64,000 nucleotides of DNA from Calothrix sp. PCC 7103 (lineage in GTDB: Bacteria > Cyanobacteriota > Cyanobacteriia > Cyanobacteriales > Nostocaceae): the NCBI RefSeq assembly GCF_000331305.1, contig NZ_KB217478.1:7218317-7282316 (forward strand). Direction: 5' to 3'. Shown here in pieces: positions 37,359-47,913 of this stretch. Under the pieces are notes generated by a model that had not been told where the DNA came from, ran no database searches, and worked only from the letters and a program-made list of their open reading frames with translations. The position numbers and the translations under genes are program-made. Positions within the stretch are counted from its first letter, which is position 1. Each line of letters begins with the position of its first letter.

Positions 37359-37469
37359 GTTTCTTTACAAAAGCACATAAAAGTAATGGATTTGGACGAT
37401 TTTGCAATACATTTATTAATTTTTGACGAGGCAAAAAACTGTCACAATAACAACAATAGGATTAATTTC

Positions 37470-37552
37470 CTTGCTAGGGGTGCCTGAGTGAAACCGGGCT
37501 GAGATTACACCCTTAACACCTGAGTCTGGGTAATACCAGCGGAGGGAAGCTC
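37470..37552 (+). promoter_or_regulatory. TPP riboswitch (THI element) in the thiC leader
   Basis: The sequence has the conserved pieces in order: AGGGGTGCCTGAGTG, GGGCTGAGATTACACCC, then CACCTGAGTCTGGGTAATAC and CAGCGGAGGGAAG. The 3' end is 25 bases before the thiC ATG, so it can control translation or early termination in response to thiamine pyrophosphate. Confidence 0.95.
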
Positions 37553-37574
37553 TTTAATGAAGGAAATGATTTAA

Positions 37575-38957
<1,383 letters not shown>

Positions 38958-38960
38958 AAT

Positions 38961-39043
38961 CTCTCTTGTGGAGCGGGCATAGAAAGCCCGCCCCAAAAAA
39001 TTAGACAGTTGTAGGTTGGGTGAAGGCGCCTCGGTTCCCAACA
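38961..39043. repeat. Two dispersed palindromes after thiC
   Basis: 38961-38998: TCTTGTGGAGCGGGCATAG with AAGCCCGCCCC, followed by an A-run; probable thiC terminator. 39011-39043: GTAGGTTGGGTGAAGGCGCC with TCGGTTCCCAAC. Confidence 0.65.
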
Positions 39044-39124
39044 TGTATCCGCTCTGTTAGGTTTCTTTGCGATAAAATAGAGAAGACAATATATGTATAT
39101 TTGTGTATAAATCAAACCAAGTAA

Positions 39125-39358
39125 ATGCTTAAATCGATAGAAGGTATTTATCAGAACGGAAAAATTGAACTACTTGAAACACCTGATTTATTAGAAGGAG
39201 CAAAGGTTATTGTTACTTTTGTTCCAACAGATAATTCTATAGATTTATCTTCTCGTGGAATAAACCCAGAACAAGCAGCAAACTTACGTGCAAGATTACA
39301 ATGTTTTGCTGAAGACTGGGAACATCCTGATATGGATGCTTACGATGCTTTTTTATAA
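39125..39358 (+). CDS. Antitoxin of a MazF-type pair (DUF104/AF2212-like)
   Basis: 77 residues. The start SIEGIYQNGKIELLETPDLL and GAKVIVTFVP match the small DUF104/AF2212-like antitoxin fold. An acidic C-terminal helix follows (EDWEHPDMDAYDAF). It overlaps the following toxin gene by 14 bases. Confidence 0.82.
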   Translation: MLKSIEGIYQNGKIELLETPDLLEGAKVIVTFVPTDNSIDLSSRGINPEQAANLRARLQCFAEDWEHPDMDAYDAFL

Positions 39359-39698
39359 TCGCGGACAAATAGTATTAGTTTTGTTTCCAAGCTCAAACCT
39401 TCGTACTGCTAAACGCCGTCCGGCTTTAGTAGTGCAAGCCGATAATTTATCAACTGGTTTACCGCAAATAATTGTTGCCATGATTACCAGTAATTTATCG
39501 CGCGTTGGGCATCCAAGTAGGGTTTTGATACAAATAGCAACAGAAGAAGGACAACAAACCGGGTTACTACATGACTCAGTTATTATGACTGACAATCTTG
39601 TTACTGTCCTTGAAATAGAAATTGACAGAGTAATTGGGGTTTGGTCGGATATGTCTTCTGTTGATGTTGCGCTAGCACATACTTTTGGGCTTGCTTGA
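39345..39698 (+). CDS. MazF/PemK-type toxin
   Basis: 117 residues from ATG 39345 (MLFYNRGQIVLVLFPSSNLR), which starts at the family N-terminus; an upstream ATG at 39288 would add residues not seen in the family. The core KRRPALVVQADNLSTGLPQI and DSVIMTDNLVTVLEIEIDRV is PemK-like. Forms a second toxin-antitoxin pair with the gene it overlaps. Confidence 0.83.
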   Translation: MLFYNRGQIVLVLFPSSNLRTAKRRPALVVQADNLSTGLPQIIVAMITSNLSRVGHPSRVLIQIATEEGQQTGLLHDSVIMTDNLVTVLEIEIDRVIGVWSDMSSVDVALAHTFGLA

Positions 39699-39797
39699 AA
39701 ATTGGTGGTGCGTAACTGCTATTTTAATTTTTCGTTTTGGTTGTGGTTCTTTAATGCAGTTACGCACCCTACTCTCTGTTACTATTAAACTAAATAA

Positions 39798-40442
39798 TTT
39801 GGTAAATTACTCGCAGAAGGTATTTTTACAAAGTTTGAGGTAGGTAGAATATTATCAGCTAATTCTTCTTCAGTTTCATCTAGTTTTATTCAAGAGGAGA
39901 TACAAAAAATAAAATCAGATTTTCATGACTTAAATAGTATTATTTCTGGTCAAAAAGCACCAAATTGGGTTTTTGCTCAAGAATTGATAGAAGCCACAGT
40001 ATTTGGTAATGTGGGTTTAGCTGGATTAGGGGCGGCAGTATTAATACCAGCATTTGTTTTTGCTGGTCCAATTTTAGCAGTCATAGGAGGTTTAGTTGGC
40101 GGTGGTTTGCTGGGAACTGGTTTAGGAGGTGTGTTAGGAATTGATCTAGAAATCAGAAGAAAAGTTTTTGAAGCAGGTTGTCAGCAATTTGTCAATTCGT
40201 TAGACATCGTTTTTGACAACATAAACGAAATTATTAGTACAGCTTTTAACGAAAAGACTATGCAATCTGAAAAAATTATTCATGATGCAATTTGTTTTTA
40301 CGAAAATATATTAGAACAGTACACTGAATTACATCAAGAAACCCTAACACAATGTCAAGCTGACAAGACGTGGATATGCCAAAAGCGGCAAGACCTTGAA
40401 CAGCTAAACAATCAAATTGAAGCAATATTACAAGAGTTTTGA
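39798..40442 (+). pseudogene. C-terminal remnant of a dynamin-like GTPase gene
   Basis: An open frame from 39798 reads helical sequence (SSSFIQEEIQKIKSDFHDLN). A Gly/Ala-rich hydrophobic hairpin (VGLAGLGAAVLIPAFVFAGP, then VIGGLVGGGLLGTG) and a coiled-coil tail to 40442 follow. This is the C-terminal design of bacterial dynamin-like proteins, where the hairpin inserts into membranes. The GTPase domain with its P-loop is absent. TTG 39984 could start a 152-residue peptide, but the frame has no good start where the gene should begin. Confidence 0.6.
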
Positions 40443-40551
40443 TTATAGCTTACTTGAAAAGGAGTGTAATTTAATATATTGCACTCCTAAGTATAAGGTT
40501 AAGTTTTACCTGTAACGGAGGGAAATTTTGCTTAGGCAAAAGTCGCAGAGG

Positions 40552-41355
40552 TCACGGTGCCTCTGGGTCTATACCTAATTCTCGTAATTTCGCAGCTAAA
40601 AGTTCCGCACGCTGACGTTCGGCTTTAAGCTGTTCGTTAGCATCATCCGCTCGTTGACGTTCAGCTTCTGCACGTTGGCGTTCAGTTTCTGCACGTTGAC
40701 GTTCTAACTCTGCTTGTTCGGAACTCCACAATAATAAATTACCTGCCTCGTCCCACCATCTTAACCAATTAGTAATATCTGAACCTGCACGAGTTCCTTG
40801 CCAAATTCCTAAAAATAACTCTAATTCTGGAATCAAAAAACGTCCTGATGCTCCATCCTGCAAAGCATACCGACCGTTTTCAAGGCGCCGTACTTCCAAA
40901 GTTATTGTATACGGGTCAAAAATTACGTAAGTAGGGACTTGCAGCACCTGTTCGTAGAAATATAATTTCCCATAAGGCGCCGTAGGTCGAATTGAATATT
41001 CTCCACAATCACTGTCTGAAAGAAATTCCATCACCACAGCTACAGGACTACCTTCTAAATTAGGTGTGTAGCTACGACGAATTACTCCAGCAGCAACTGG
41101 TAATACCTGTGGTACATATAACCAATCAGGTGCCTTGACAACAGTTTTTTGGCTGATATTAGCGACAATACCAAAATTTGATGCAATTAGCATATCTGAT
41201 GTAATCAAATTTGCAGCGATTAATGCATCGGTAACAGCAGCAACGAGCGGGGGTTGCTGAATATTCTCCACAGGGTCATCGGGCAGTATAAAACCATCTG
41301 GGAGTTTTTCCCAGGTAATGATAGGTGATTGGAGTTTGGATGTGGCTATAACCAT
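40552..41355 (-). CDS. Uma2-family protein with C-terminal coiled coil
   Basis: 267 residues. Uma2 core at about 20-195 (APYGKLYFYEQVLQVPTYVI, YVPQVLPVAAGV, VVMEFLSDSDCGEY) followed by a repetitive charged coiled coil (ERQRAETERQRAEAERQRAD) and the usual ending LRELGIDPEAP. This is the large Uma2 subfamily of filamentous cyanobacteria. Function is unproven; nuclease-like fold known for the family. Confidence 0.87.
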   Translation of the reverse strand: MVIATSKLQSPIITWEKLPDGFILPDDPVENIQQPPLVAAVTDALIAANLITSDMLIASNFGIVANISQKTVVKAPDWLYVPQVLPVAAGVIRRSYTPNLEGSPVAVVMEFLSDSDCGEYSIRPTAPYGKLYFYEQVLQVPTYVIFDPYTITLEVRRLENGRYALQDGASGRFLIPELELFLGIWQGTRAGSDITNWLRWWDEAGNLLLWSSEQAELERQRAETERQRAEAERQRADDANEQLKAERQRAELLAAKLRELGIDPEAP

Positions 41356-41461
41356 ATGTACCGACTTCCAAAAAACTAATGACTAAAAATCATTAGTACA
41401 TGTATTTATAAATTGTAGCCGAAGCATCAAGAGCGTGCCCTTTTAAGAGCAAATTTCTCTT

Positions 41462-41491
41462 ACTGCACAGGCAAGATGCCTGTGCTACAAG
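41462..41491. repeat. Palindrome CACAGGCAAGATGCCTGTG
   Basis: A short perfect stem-loop between the pyrE stop (41516) and the Uma2 start (41355); a likely pyrE terminator and a member of the dispersed palindrome set. Confidence 0.65.
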
Positions 41492-41515
41492 ACTGTGTTA
41501 CGTTTGTGATACAAG

Positions 41516-42136
41516 TTAAGCGTGTAATTCTTTATATCTCTTTTGAATATCCTCAATATCAAACACAGCTTCAAACTTTAAATTTTGTGACTCATAAAAC
41601 TCGGCGCCACCTTGTTTCCTATCTACAAGCGAAATAACTTCATCAACAATATAACCAGCATCACGCAGTCTCGTTACAGCTTTCATTGCTGACTGTCCAG
41701 TTGTAACAACATCTTCTAACACAACAACTTTGGCGCCACTCTGTAAAATAGGCCCTTCAATATACGCTTGTGTACCGTGACCTTTCGCTTCTTTACGAAT
41801 AATAAGCGCGCATACAGGTTTATTCTCATATGCCGATACAACGCTAACAGCACTGACAATGGGGTCGGCGCCTAAAGTTAACCCAGCTACAGCTTGCGTA
41901 TCTGGGGGCAACATATTTAAAAGTAACCTGCCAATAGCCAAGGCGCCCATTGGATGCAGCGTTATTAACTTGCCGTTTATATAGTATGTACTTTTTGCCC
42001 CAGAGGAAAGAACAAAATCTCCCTCTTTGTACGCATCTTGGCAAAGTAAATCTAATAACTTGTCACGTAGGGTAGATATATCAGTATTGACAGCCCAAAC
42101 ATTTGACTTCTGACTAATTTCAGCGGAATAACTCAT
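41516..42136 (-). CDS. pyrE: Orotate phosphoribosyltransferase
   Basis: The 206-residue enzyme joins orotate to PRPP to give OMP in pyrimidine synthesis. Landmarks are YYINGKLITLHPMGA, VAGLTLGADPI, CALIIRKEAKGHGT and the PRPP loop VVVLEDVVTTGQSAMKA. Full length. It starts about 135 bp from the divergent exported-protein gene. Confidence 0.96.
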   Translation of the reverse strand: MSYSAEISQKSNVWAVNTDISTLRDKLLDLLCQDAYKEGDFVLSSGAKSTYYINGKLITLHPMGALAIGRLLLNMLPPDTQAVAGLTLGADPIVSAVSVVSAYENKPVCALIIRKEAKGHGTQAYIEGPILQSGAKVVVLEDVVTTGQSAMKAVTRLRDAGYIVDEVISLVDRKQGGAEFYESQNLKFEAVFDIEDIQKRYKELHA

Positions 42137-42272
42137 TACAACTGGTAAAAAATTGTGCTACACCAAAGTTGAACTCATCCGAGTTCCCAAACTAAGCATA
42201 AATTATGATGCGCGCTCTTGAGGCGCCCACGAGCAATAGCTTAATAGTTCATAAAGTAGGAGTAATTTAATT

Positions 42273-42692
42273 GTGGGTTTAAAGTTTAAATTATTAAGTA
42301 GTCTTTTTATACTACTAGCAGCATCAGTTCCATCAGTTGCAGCAGCACAAGAAAGCGCACCTGGCTATGAAACCGCAGCTGATGCAATGGAAAGAGCTTT
42401 CTATAAGAATAGTCCTAACTATTACCGTAACCAAGGTATCAATCGAGATATTGACTTGATATTAGGTACAGGTACACCTTTCCGTAGCTCTTTCCCTGAA
42501 AAAGAAATTGAAAGAGATGCTGACTTGGTAAACGCGCTTTACCGAGATGTAATTATGCAGCAAGCAATGAATGACCCGTACATTCGTACACCAGACCTAC
42601 CCAACCCTTACAATACATCTTTAATGATGTCCCCACGCATGAATCAAGAGAAGCTCAGAAGCGGCACTGAGTTCCGATTTGAACAAAGATAA
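42273..42692 (+). CDS. Exported hypothetical protein
   Basis: 139 residues from GTG 42273, with a clear signal peptide (KFKLLSSLFILLAASVPSVA, cleavage near AAA-Q). The mature part is polar with AADAMERAFYKNSPNYYRNQ and GTPFRSSFPEKEIERDADLV. Small secreted proteins of this design are common in cyanobacteria; function unknown. A perfect hairpin terminator follows ten bases after the stop. Confidence 0.75.
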   Translation: MGLKFKLLSSLFILLAASVPSVAAAQESAPGYETAADAMERAFYKNSPNYYRNQGINRDIDLILGTGTPFRSSFPEKEIERDADLVNALYRDVIMQQAMNDPYIRTPDLPNPYNTSLMMSPRMNQEKLRSGTEFRFEQR

Positions 42693-42701
42693 AGAGTTAT
42701 G

Positions 42702-42751
42702 AGTGCGCTCGTGCTGAGTGTTTGGAATTTCCTACTCAGCACGAGCGCACT
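42702..42751. terminator. Perfect 18-bp hairpin built from heptamer-like units
   Basis: AGTGCGCTCGTGCTGAGT at 42702-42719 is fully complementary to 42734-42751, with a 14-base loop and a following T-rich stretch. It separates the exported-protein gene from the convergent tRNA gene. Confidence 0.85.
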
Positions 42752-42768
42752 TTCTAATTTTTACTAAA

Positions 42769-42841
42769 TCCAGGGTACAGGAGTTGAACCTGTCTGGGAC
42801 GAATTATGAGTTCGTTGCCTAAACCGATCGGCCAACCCTGG
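42769..42841 (-). tRNA. tRNA with CAT anticodon (Met, or Ile2 after lysidine modification)
   Basis: The minus strand gives a full cloverleaf of 73 bases: acceptor CCAGGGT/ACCCTGG, D arm GCC...GGC with GG in the loop, anticodon stem ACGAA/TTCGT with loop CTCATAA, five-base variable region, T arm ACAGG-TTCAACT-CCTGT, discriminator A, and no encoded CCA. The anticodon CAT fits elongator Met or Ile2; sequence alone does not decide. The first base pair is C-G rather than the common G-C. Confidence 0.9.
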
Positions 42842-43346
42842 TTGACTAAACTAATAATCTATAATAACACAGAAAAATACTTTTGCCAGCTGCCCTGTCA
42901 AAAAATGTGTAATTATTTTGTCAGTAGTGGTAGTTTATCGGATTATAATACATAATTTGAGATTGACTCTCTCCATCCTAAAGGAACAGAGATTCACAAC
43001 ACGTTTCAGTCTATATCATGCTGTATCCCAGATTCAGGCATTGCCTTACATATTGGGTTACTGGGCTTCACTACTTTCTCCCGTAGGAATAGTAATATCT
43101 CCTTTAAATCTCGTTCGTTCGAGACTGGTCGTATACTTTTCCCCAGTCCACGGGTAGGTTTTAACGTCTTTTACTGACTCTAAAATCTTACCACAAAGGT
43201 GTCTTTTCAGACGGGCTTTAAACCCAAAATTTACGATAAGATAGTGCAAACTGATATTGATAAAGTTGACTAATGGTTTTAGTTCACAAACCCCTCTATT
43301 TTTGTTACATTAGCCCAATTCTTTATTCTCTTGAGTATTAAGAGCG
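42842..43346. other. Gene-free stretch upstream of the tRNA
   Basis: About 500 bases without a convincing gene. A 63-codon minus-strand frame (43249-43058) has a protein-like look (KDVKTYPWTGEKYTTSLERT) but no family I can name and no supporting context; it may be a decayed gene end. Confidence 0.4.
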
Positions 43347-44039
43347 ATGAAACTTAATTCTACTGTGCTTCTGACGTTGACTTTATTAACCCTGATGTTG
43401 GGAGCTGGTTCTGTAAGTGCAATAATCGGTTTTGATGTCGGTAGTAAAGCCCTAAAAGGTGTAACTACACCCGACGCACGTCCTACTAGTAAGTTTGCTA
43501 GCGCTAAATCTGGCAATACGGCACATACAGGAGTGGCATTATTAAGGGAAGAAGAAATATTAAAAATTGTAAAGGCACGTATTGAAGGTAAGACTAAGGC
43601 TGCTAAGGCGTCGAAGTCTGATGATGACGAAGATACTAAGGAGAAGCAAAAGCCAGAAGAAAAACCAAAAGAGACACAAGAAAAGCCTCAAGCTGGATTT
43701 CCTATCAATGCTGAAAATGGCGGTGTGAACTTCTCGGTACAGTCAGCGCGCTTTTCGGGTGGCGATTTGGTACTTAGGGTAAAAATGCAAAACAAAGGTT
43801 CAGAAACTGTACGTTTTTTGTATAGTTTTTTGGATGTTACGGACGATAAGGGCAGAACTCTTAGCCAAAGTACTGAAGGATTACCCGCTGAATTACCAGG
43901 AAATAGCTCAGAATTTACTGGAACGGTTAGTATTCCCACACCACTACTTGATGATGTCAAAAAAATATCACTAGCTTTGACTGACTACCCAGCACAAAAA
44001 ATGCGACTTGAAGTATCAAATATCCCAGTGGAAAGATAA
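43347..44039 (+). CDS. Exported hypothetical protein with charged linker and beta-sandwich-like C-terminus
   Basis: 230 residues. Signal peptide at 1-25 (STVLLTLTLLTLMLGAGSVS). Residues about 80-120 form a low-complexity Lys/Glu linker (SDDDEDTKEKQKPEEKPKET). Residues about 125-230 look like an Ig/DUF4352-like beta domain (GGDLVLRVKMQNKGSETVRF). Probably anchored or periplasmic. It is 40 bp before the CNNM/CBS gene and may share its transcript. Function unknown. Confidence 0.75.
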   Translation: MKLNSTVLLTLTLLTLMLGAGSVSAIIGFDVGSKALKGVTTPDARPTSKFASAKSGNTAHTGVALLREEEILKIVKARIEGKTKAAKASKSDDDEDTKEKQKPEEKPKETQEKPQAGFPINAENGGVNFSVQSARFSGGDLVLRVKMQNKGSETVRFLYSFLDVTDDKGRTLSQSTEGLPAELPGNSSEFTGTVSIPTPLLDDVKKISLALTDYPAQKMRLEVSNIPVER

Positions 44040-44079
44040 ATTTTAGTGGGCGCTTATCTATTGGCGGGTTATCAATAAA

Positions 44080-45408
44080 GTGAGTTTCAGAGACGTGGGG
44101 CTGAGGTTGTTGTCGGTATTGTTGCTGATTGCAATCAATGCTTTTTTTGTGATTGCTGAGTTTTCGATGGTGACGGTGCGACGTTCGCGCATCCACCAGT
44201 TGGTTGAGTCAGGTGATGCAGGCGCCGTTGCAGTTGAATCGCTGCATCGTAGTATAGATAGACTACTATCTACTACTCAATTAGGCATAACCCTATCCAG
44301 CTTGGCGTTGGGATGGATAGGGGAAAGCACGATGGTTAAATTGATTGATGTATGGCTGATGTCATTACCACTGCCGAGTGGGATGAATTTTTTTGTTGTG
44401 CATTCGCTTTCAATTCCCATTACTTTTCTTTTAATTGCTTACTTGCAAATTGTTTTAGGTGAACTTTGCCCAAAATCGCTGGCAATTCTTTACTCGGAAC
44501 AGCTTGCAAGGTTTTTGGGACCGCTTTTTAAAGCAATAGTTAGATTCTTTAGACCATTTATCTGGATACTCAATCAATCTAATCGATGCTTACTCAGACT
44601 TTTTGGTATTGAGTATACTGGTAAAAGCTGGCGCCCGCCTGTTACATCTGAAGAATTGCAGCTAATTATATCGACCGAACGCGAATCAACAGGGCTACTC
44701 GCTAAAGAACGGCAATTACTTAAAAGGGTTTTTGAATTTGGAGAGATTACCGTTCAAGCAGTAATGATTCCCCGTACTAGTATTGTATCACTACCAATAA
44801 ACGCCTCATTACAAACTTTGCTCAAAACAATGATAACTACTGGTTATTCATGCTACCCAGTCATCGGTGAAGATTTGGATGATATTCGTGGTCTTGCTTA
44901 CTTTAAAGACCTAACAAAACCCTTAGCTCTAGGCAAACTCACGCTAGATACACAAATTCAACCTTGGATAAGACCAGCAAGGTTTGTCCCAGAAAACACA
45001 CTACTCCATGAATTGCTGCCAGTGATGCAGCGGCAAAAGCCAGCAATGGTAATGGTGGTAGATGAGTTTGGGCAAACCGCTGGACTGGTTACTATCGAAG
45101 ACGTTATTGGTACCATTATCGGTGATGCCAATGACTCAGAGAATGCCAATAATCTATCTATTCAAGTTCTAGATGAATACACATATTTGGTGCAAGCACA
45201 AATTAATGTCGAAGAATTAAATGAAAATTTACATATCAATTTACCTCTGACAAGAGAATATCAGACAGTAGGAGGCTTCTTGCTGTATCAATTGCAGAAA
45301 ATTCCAGCTTTGGGGGAAATTTTTATCTACCAGAACCTGGAGTTCACGGTTATCTCTGTCGTTGGTCCACGCTTGCACCAAATTCAACTGCGAAGATTAG
45401 AAGTTTAA
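44080..45408 (+). CDS. CNNM/HlyC-CorC family membrane protein with CBS domains
   Basis: 442 residues from GTG 44080. The N-terminal DUF21/CNNM region has about four membrane segments (LLSVLLLIAINAFFVIAEFS; STTQLGITLSSLALGWIGES; ITFLLIAYLQIVLGELCPKS). A CBS pair follows at about 215-345 (VMIPRTSIVSLPINA, VMVVDEFGQTAGLVTIEDVI), then a CorC_HlyC domain (TREYQTVGGFLLYQLQKIP). Such proteins are linked to Mg2+ or Co2+ transport; older annotations say hemolysin. Substrate not determined. Confidence 0.92.
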   Translation: MSFRDVGLRLLSVLLLIAINAFFVIAEFSMVTVRRSRIHQLVESGDAGAVAVESLHRSIDRLLSTTQLGITLSSLALGWIGESTMVKLIDVWLMSLPLPSGMNFFVVHSLSIPITFLLIAYLQIVLGELCPKSLAILYSEQLARFLGPLFKAIVRFFRPFIWILNQSNRCLLRLFGIEYTGKSWRPPVTSEELQLIISTERESTGLLAKERQLLKRVFEFGEITVQAVMIPRTSIVSLPINASLQTLLKTMITTGYSCYPVIGEDLDDIRGLAYFKDLTKPLALGKLTLDTQIQPWIRPARFVPENTLLHELLPVMQRQKPAMVMVVDEFGQTAGLVTIEDVIGTIIGDANDSENANNLSIQVLDEYTYLVQAQINVEELNENLHINLPLTREYQTVGGFLLYQLQKIPALGEIFIYQNLEFTVISVVGPRLHQIQLRRLEV

Positions 45409-45838
45409 AATTGGAAGTAATGGGGTTAAAATTTTGATAGTAAACGTATCGACGAATACAGTTTTATTTCTAATTAAAAGAAACCCGGTTTCTAAATTTA
45501 AAAATAACTTTTATTTTGTTGCTGATAAGCTGCAATTGCGCTGTAGTAAGATGAATCCGGCTAATCGGTATTTGGAGTCAAATATATAAAGTTTGTGAGA
45601 AGACTTATTGAATTTTGTGCAAAATATACAAAAAGTAAGTAAGTAGAATCCCATAGTGTAGGGAATGCGCGCATAAGAATCTCATGTAACGGGAACTCAC
45701 AACAAACTTTGAAATTCTTCATAAATATAACCTCCATGTTACCATCTGGATGGTTTAAAACGGCTCGTTATTGGTATTTTGTATGATATGCCAATGTCCG
45801 TAGCATCTCTATATTTGGTGGTTGAGGAGAGAATAATA
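45409..45838. other. Spacer before the oxidoreductase gene
   Basis: AT-rich, no gene. It holds one AAGAAACCCGGTTTCT palindrome at 45479-45494. A GAGGAG ribosome-binding site lies at about 45823-45829. Confidence 0.5.
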
Positions 45839-46927
45839 GTGCAAGATAGCATGTCAGTGGCAGAACCAAATCCATATACACAACGTAGCCCACTACGCCC
45901 TATCCGCGTCGGTGTGATTGGTGTAGGTAACATGGGGCAACATCACGTCCGCGTTTTTAGTTCAATGAAAGACGTTGAACTAGTGGGAGTGGCAGATATT
46001 AATTTTGAGCGTGGACTGGAAACAGCAAGCAAGTACAAAGCTCGCTTTTTTGAAGATTATGCTGACCTGCTACCTCTTGTCGATGCGGTTTGTATTGCAG
46101 TGCCAACAAGGATGCATTACGCCGTCGGTATTAGTTGTTTGTTAGCAGGTGTCCATGTTTTAATCGAAAAGCCTATTGCTGCAAGTCTTTCTGAAGCAGA
46201 GTCGCTTGTTAATGCTGCTGCTGAGTCGGGATGTATTTTGCAAGTGGGTCACATTGAGCGCTTTAACCCTGTTTTTCAAGAATTGAGTAAAGTTCTGAAA
46301 ACTGAAAAAGTTTTAGCTCTCGAAGCGCACAGAATGAGTCCTTACTCGAATCGAGCTAACGATGTGTCAGTTGTCTTGGATTTAATGATTCATGATATTG
46401 ATTTATTGCTTGATTTAGCTGCGGCGCCTGTGGTTAAGTTAACTGCTAGCGGGACTCGCAGTCCAGACTCTGTTTATTTAGATTATGTGACAGCAACATT
46501 AGGATTTGCGAACGGGGTTGTTGCTACACTTACTGCAAGTAAAATTACGCATCGAAAAACTCGCAATATCTTAGCTCACTGTCAAAACTCACTAACTGAA
46601 GCAGATTTTCTTAAAAACGAAATATTGATTCATCGACACACAGCAGCTAACCCAAACACTGCAAATCGACAAGGGCTTTACAAGCAAGATGGCTTAATTG
46701 AAAAAGTTTACACTAGTAATATTGAGCCTTTACGTGCGGAATTAGACCATTTCGTCAACTGTGTTCGTGGTGGCAATCCTCCTTCTGTGGGTGGAGAACA
46801 AGCATTAAAAGCTTTACGTTTAGCTAGTTTAATCGAGCAAATGGCGCTTGAAGAGCGTGATTGGAATCCATTAGATTGGGAATCAGAACATTCTAATATC
46901 CGGCAATCATTAACGCCTATTGTTTAG
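45839..46927 (+). CDS. Gfo/Idh/MocA-family oxidoreductase
   Basis: 362 residues from GTG 45839, which has a GAGGAG box 9-10 bases upstream; ATG 45779 and ATG 45851 are alternatives. The N-terminal Rossmann domain binds NAD(P): IRVGVIGVGNMGQHHVRVFS. EKPIAASLSEAE carries the catalytic-type Lys and VGHIERFNP follows. The C-terminal domain is the usual GFO/IDH barrel-like sheet. Substrate is probably a sugar or sugar nucleotide; family members next to glycan genes are common, but none adjoins this one. Confidence 0.9.
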   Translation: MQDSMSVAEPNPYTQRSPLRPIRVGVIGVGNMGQHHVRVFSSMKDVELVGVADINFERGLETASKYKARFFEDYADLLPLVDAVCIAVPTRMHYAVGISCLLAGVHVLIEKPIAASLSEAESLVNAAAESGCILQVGHIERFNPVFQELSKVLKTEKVLALEAHRMSPYSNRANDVSVVLDLMIHDIDLLLDLAAAPVVKLTASGTRSPDSVYLDYVTATLGFANGVVATLTASKITHRKTRNILAHCQNSLTEADFLKNEILIHRHTAANPNTANRQGLYKQDGLIEKVYTSNIEPLRAELDHFVNCVRGGNPPSVGGEQALKALRLASLIEQMALEERDWNPLDWESEHSNIRQSLTPIV

Positions 46928-47160
46928 GCAGTTCTTGGGGGATTAGCTGACTATTCCCCCTTCTCAAATTTATATCAAATTTCTACGATTAATAAATTTA
47001 GTTAACTGTTATACTTTTTACGTGTTTCTATTATTAATTTCTATGAATTATATTGGAAGCTAACATTTTAACTATTGGATACACGCAGTTGCCCCCATAA
47101 TCGGGGACAATTATTGAAGAATGTAACGAGACGGCTAGAAGTTTCACACCCATCAACTCA

Positions 47161-47707
47161 ATGTTTGATTGGATAATACCAAATGTAATAAATATCGTCT
47201 ATTCCTTGGGTTACTTTGGAATAGCTTTAATCATGTTTTTAAAAAACCTGTTCCCACCAATTCCATCGGAATTGATAATGCCCCTAGCAGGTTTTACAGC
47301 CAAAGAAGTCCCAGTTACAGCAGCACAAGCTTCTCTAAATAAACTTGCTGATAAATACGGCAAGTGCATAACCGTGTCAAGTAAAAATATTACCAAATCT
47401 ATCGAATGGTTTGACCATCAAGGTAGTAAAGCTATCTTTATTGGGCGTCTAGTACCAGGAGTGGGAACATTTATTTCGGCTCTTACGGGTATTGGTAACA
47501 TGCCATTGCCATCTTTCTTATTTTATACAACATTGGGTAGCGCACTGTGGACAGGTTTGCTAACATACTCAGGATATGCGTCCTTGTACACAGTACAAGT
47601 TAGTTGATAAGTACCTTGCCCCTGTATCAAAAATGGTGCTGGTGGCTTTAGTACTGACATTTCGCTTGTGGGTGTTTAAACGCAAACAAAAACGAAGACC
47701 AAGATAG
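47161..47707 (+). pseudogene. dedA-family pseudogene
   Basis: The start MFDWIIPNVINIVYSLGYFG and LFPPIPSELIMPLAGFTAKE is a normal DedA N-terminus. The next segment expected in DedA proteins (a membrane hairpin before LADKYG) is missing between residues about 48 and 60. The frame continues through AIFIGRLVPGVGTFISALTG to YSGYASLYTVQVS-stop at 47607. A shifted frame then gives the remaining tail KYLAPVSKMVLVALVLTFRL up to 47707. One internal deletion and one frameshift therefore inactivate it. DedA proteins carry undecaprenyl-phosphate or other lipids across the membrane. Confidence 0.8.
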
Positions 47708-47913
47708 CAGCGACTAGTAGAGCGATAATTTCAACCATTCGTGTATTTTGTAACTTCTTCGAGTTGTTAACCGAGTATGCAAACGTTTAGTAACGTATCT
47801 CTAGCGACATTTGTATTTAGGTAAAACTTTTTGTTACCAGCGTTTTCTAGTACTCGTTTTTTTGCGATAAGAGCATGATAACTTGTTAGAGCTAAGTAAT
47901 TACTAGGAGCTTT

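Noticed and set aside
42918-43157. 79-codon plus-strand frame next to the tRNA
   Set aside because: Opposite strand of the equally weak 43058-43249 frame; no domain, start or context support.
43058-43249. 63-codon minus-strand frame, possibly a transposase or IscB/TnpB end
   Set aside because: Looks somewhat protein-like but no catalytic motif or element end could be identified, so it was not called as a gene or mobile element.
47708-47913. parC-like iterons upstream of the actin-like gene
   Set aside because: Short similar words (AGCGAT, GCGACA) occur but no regular direct repeats.
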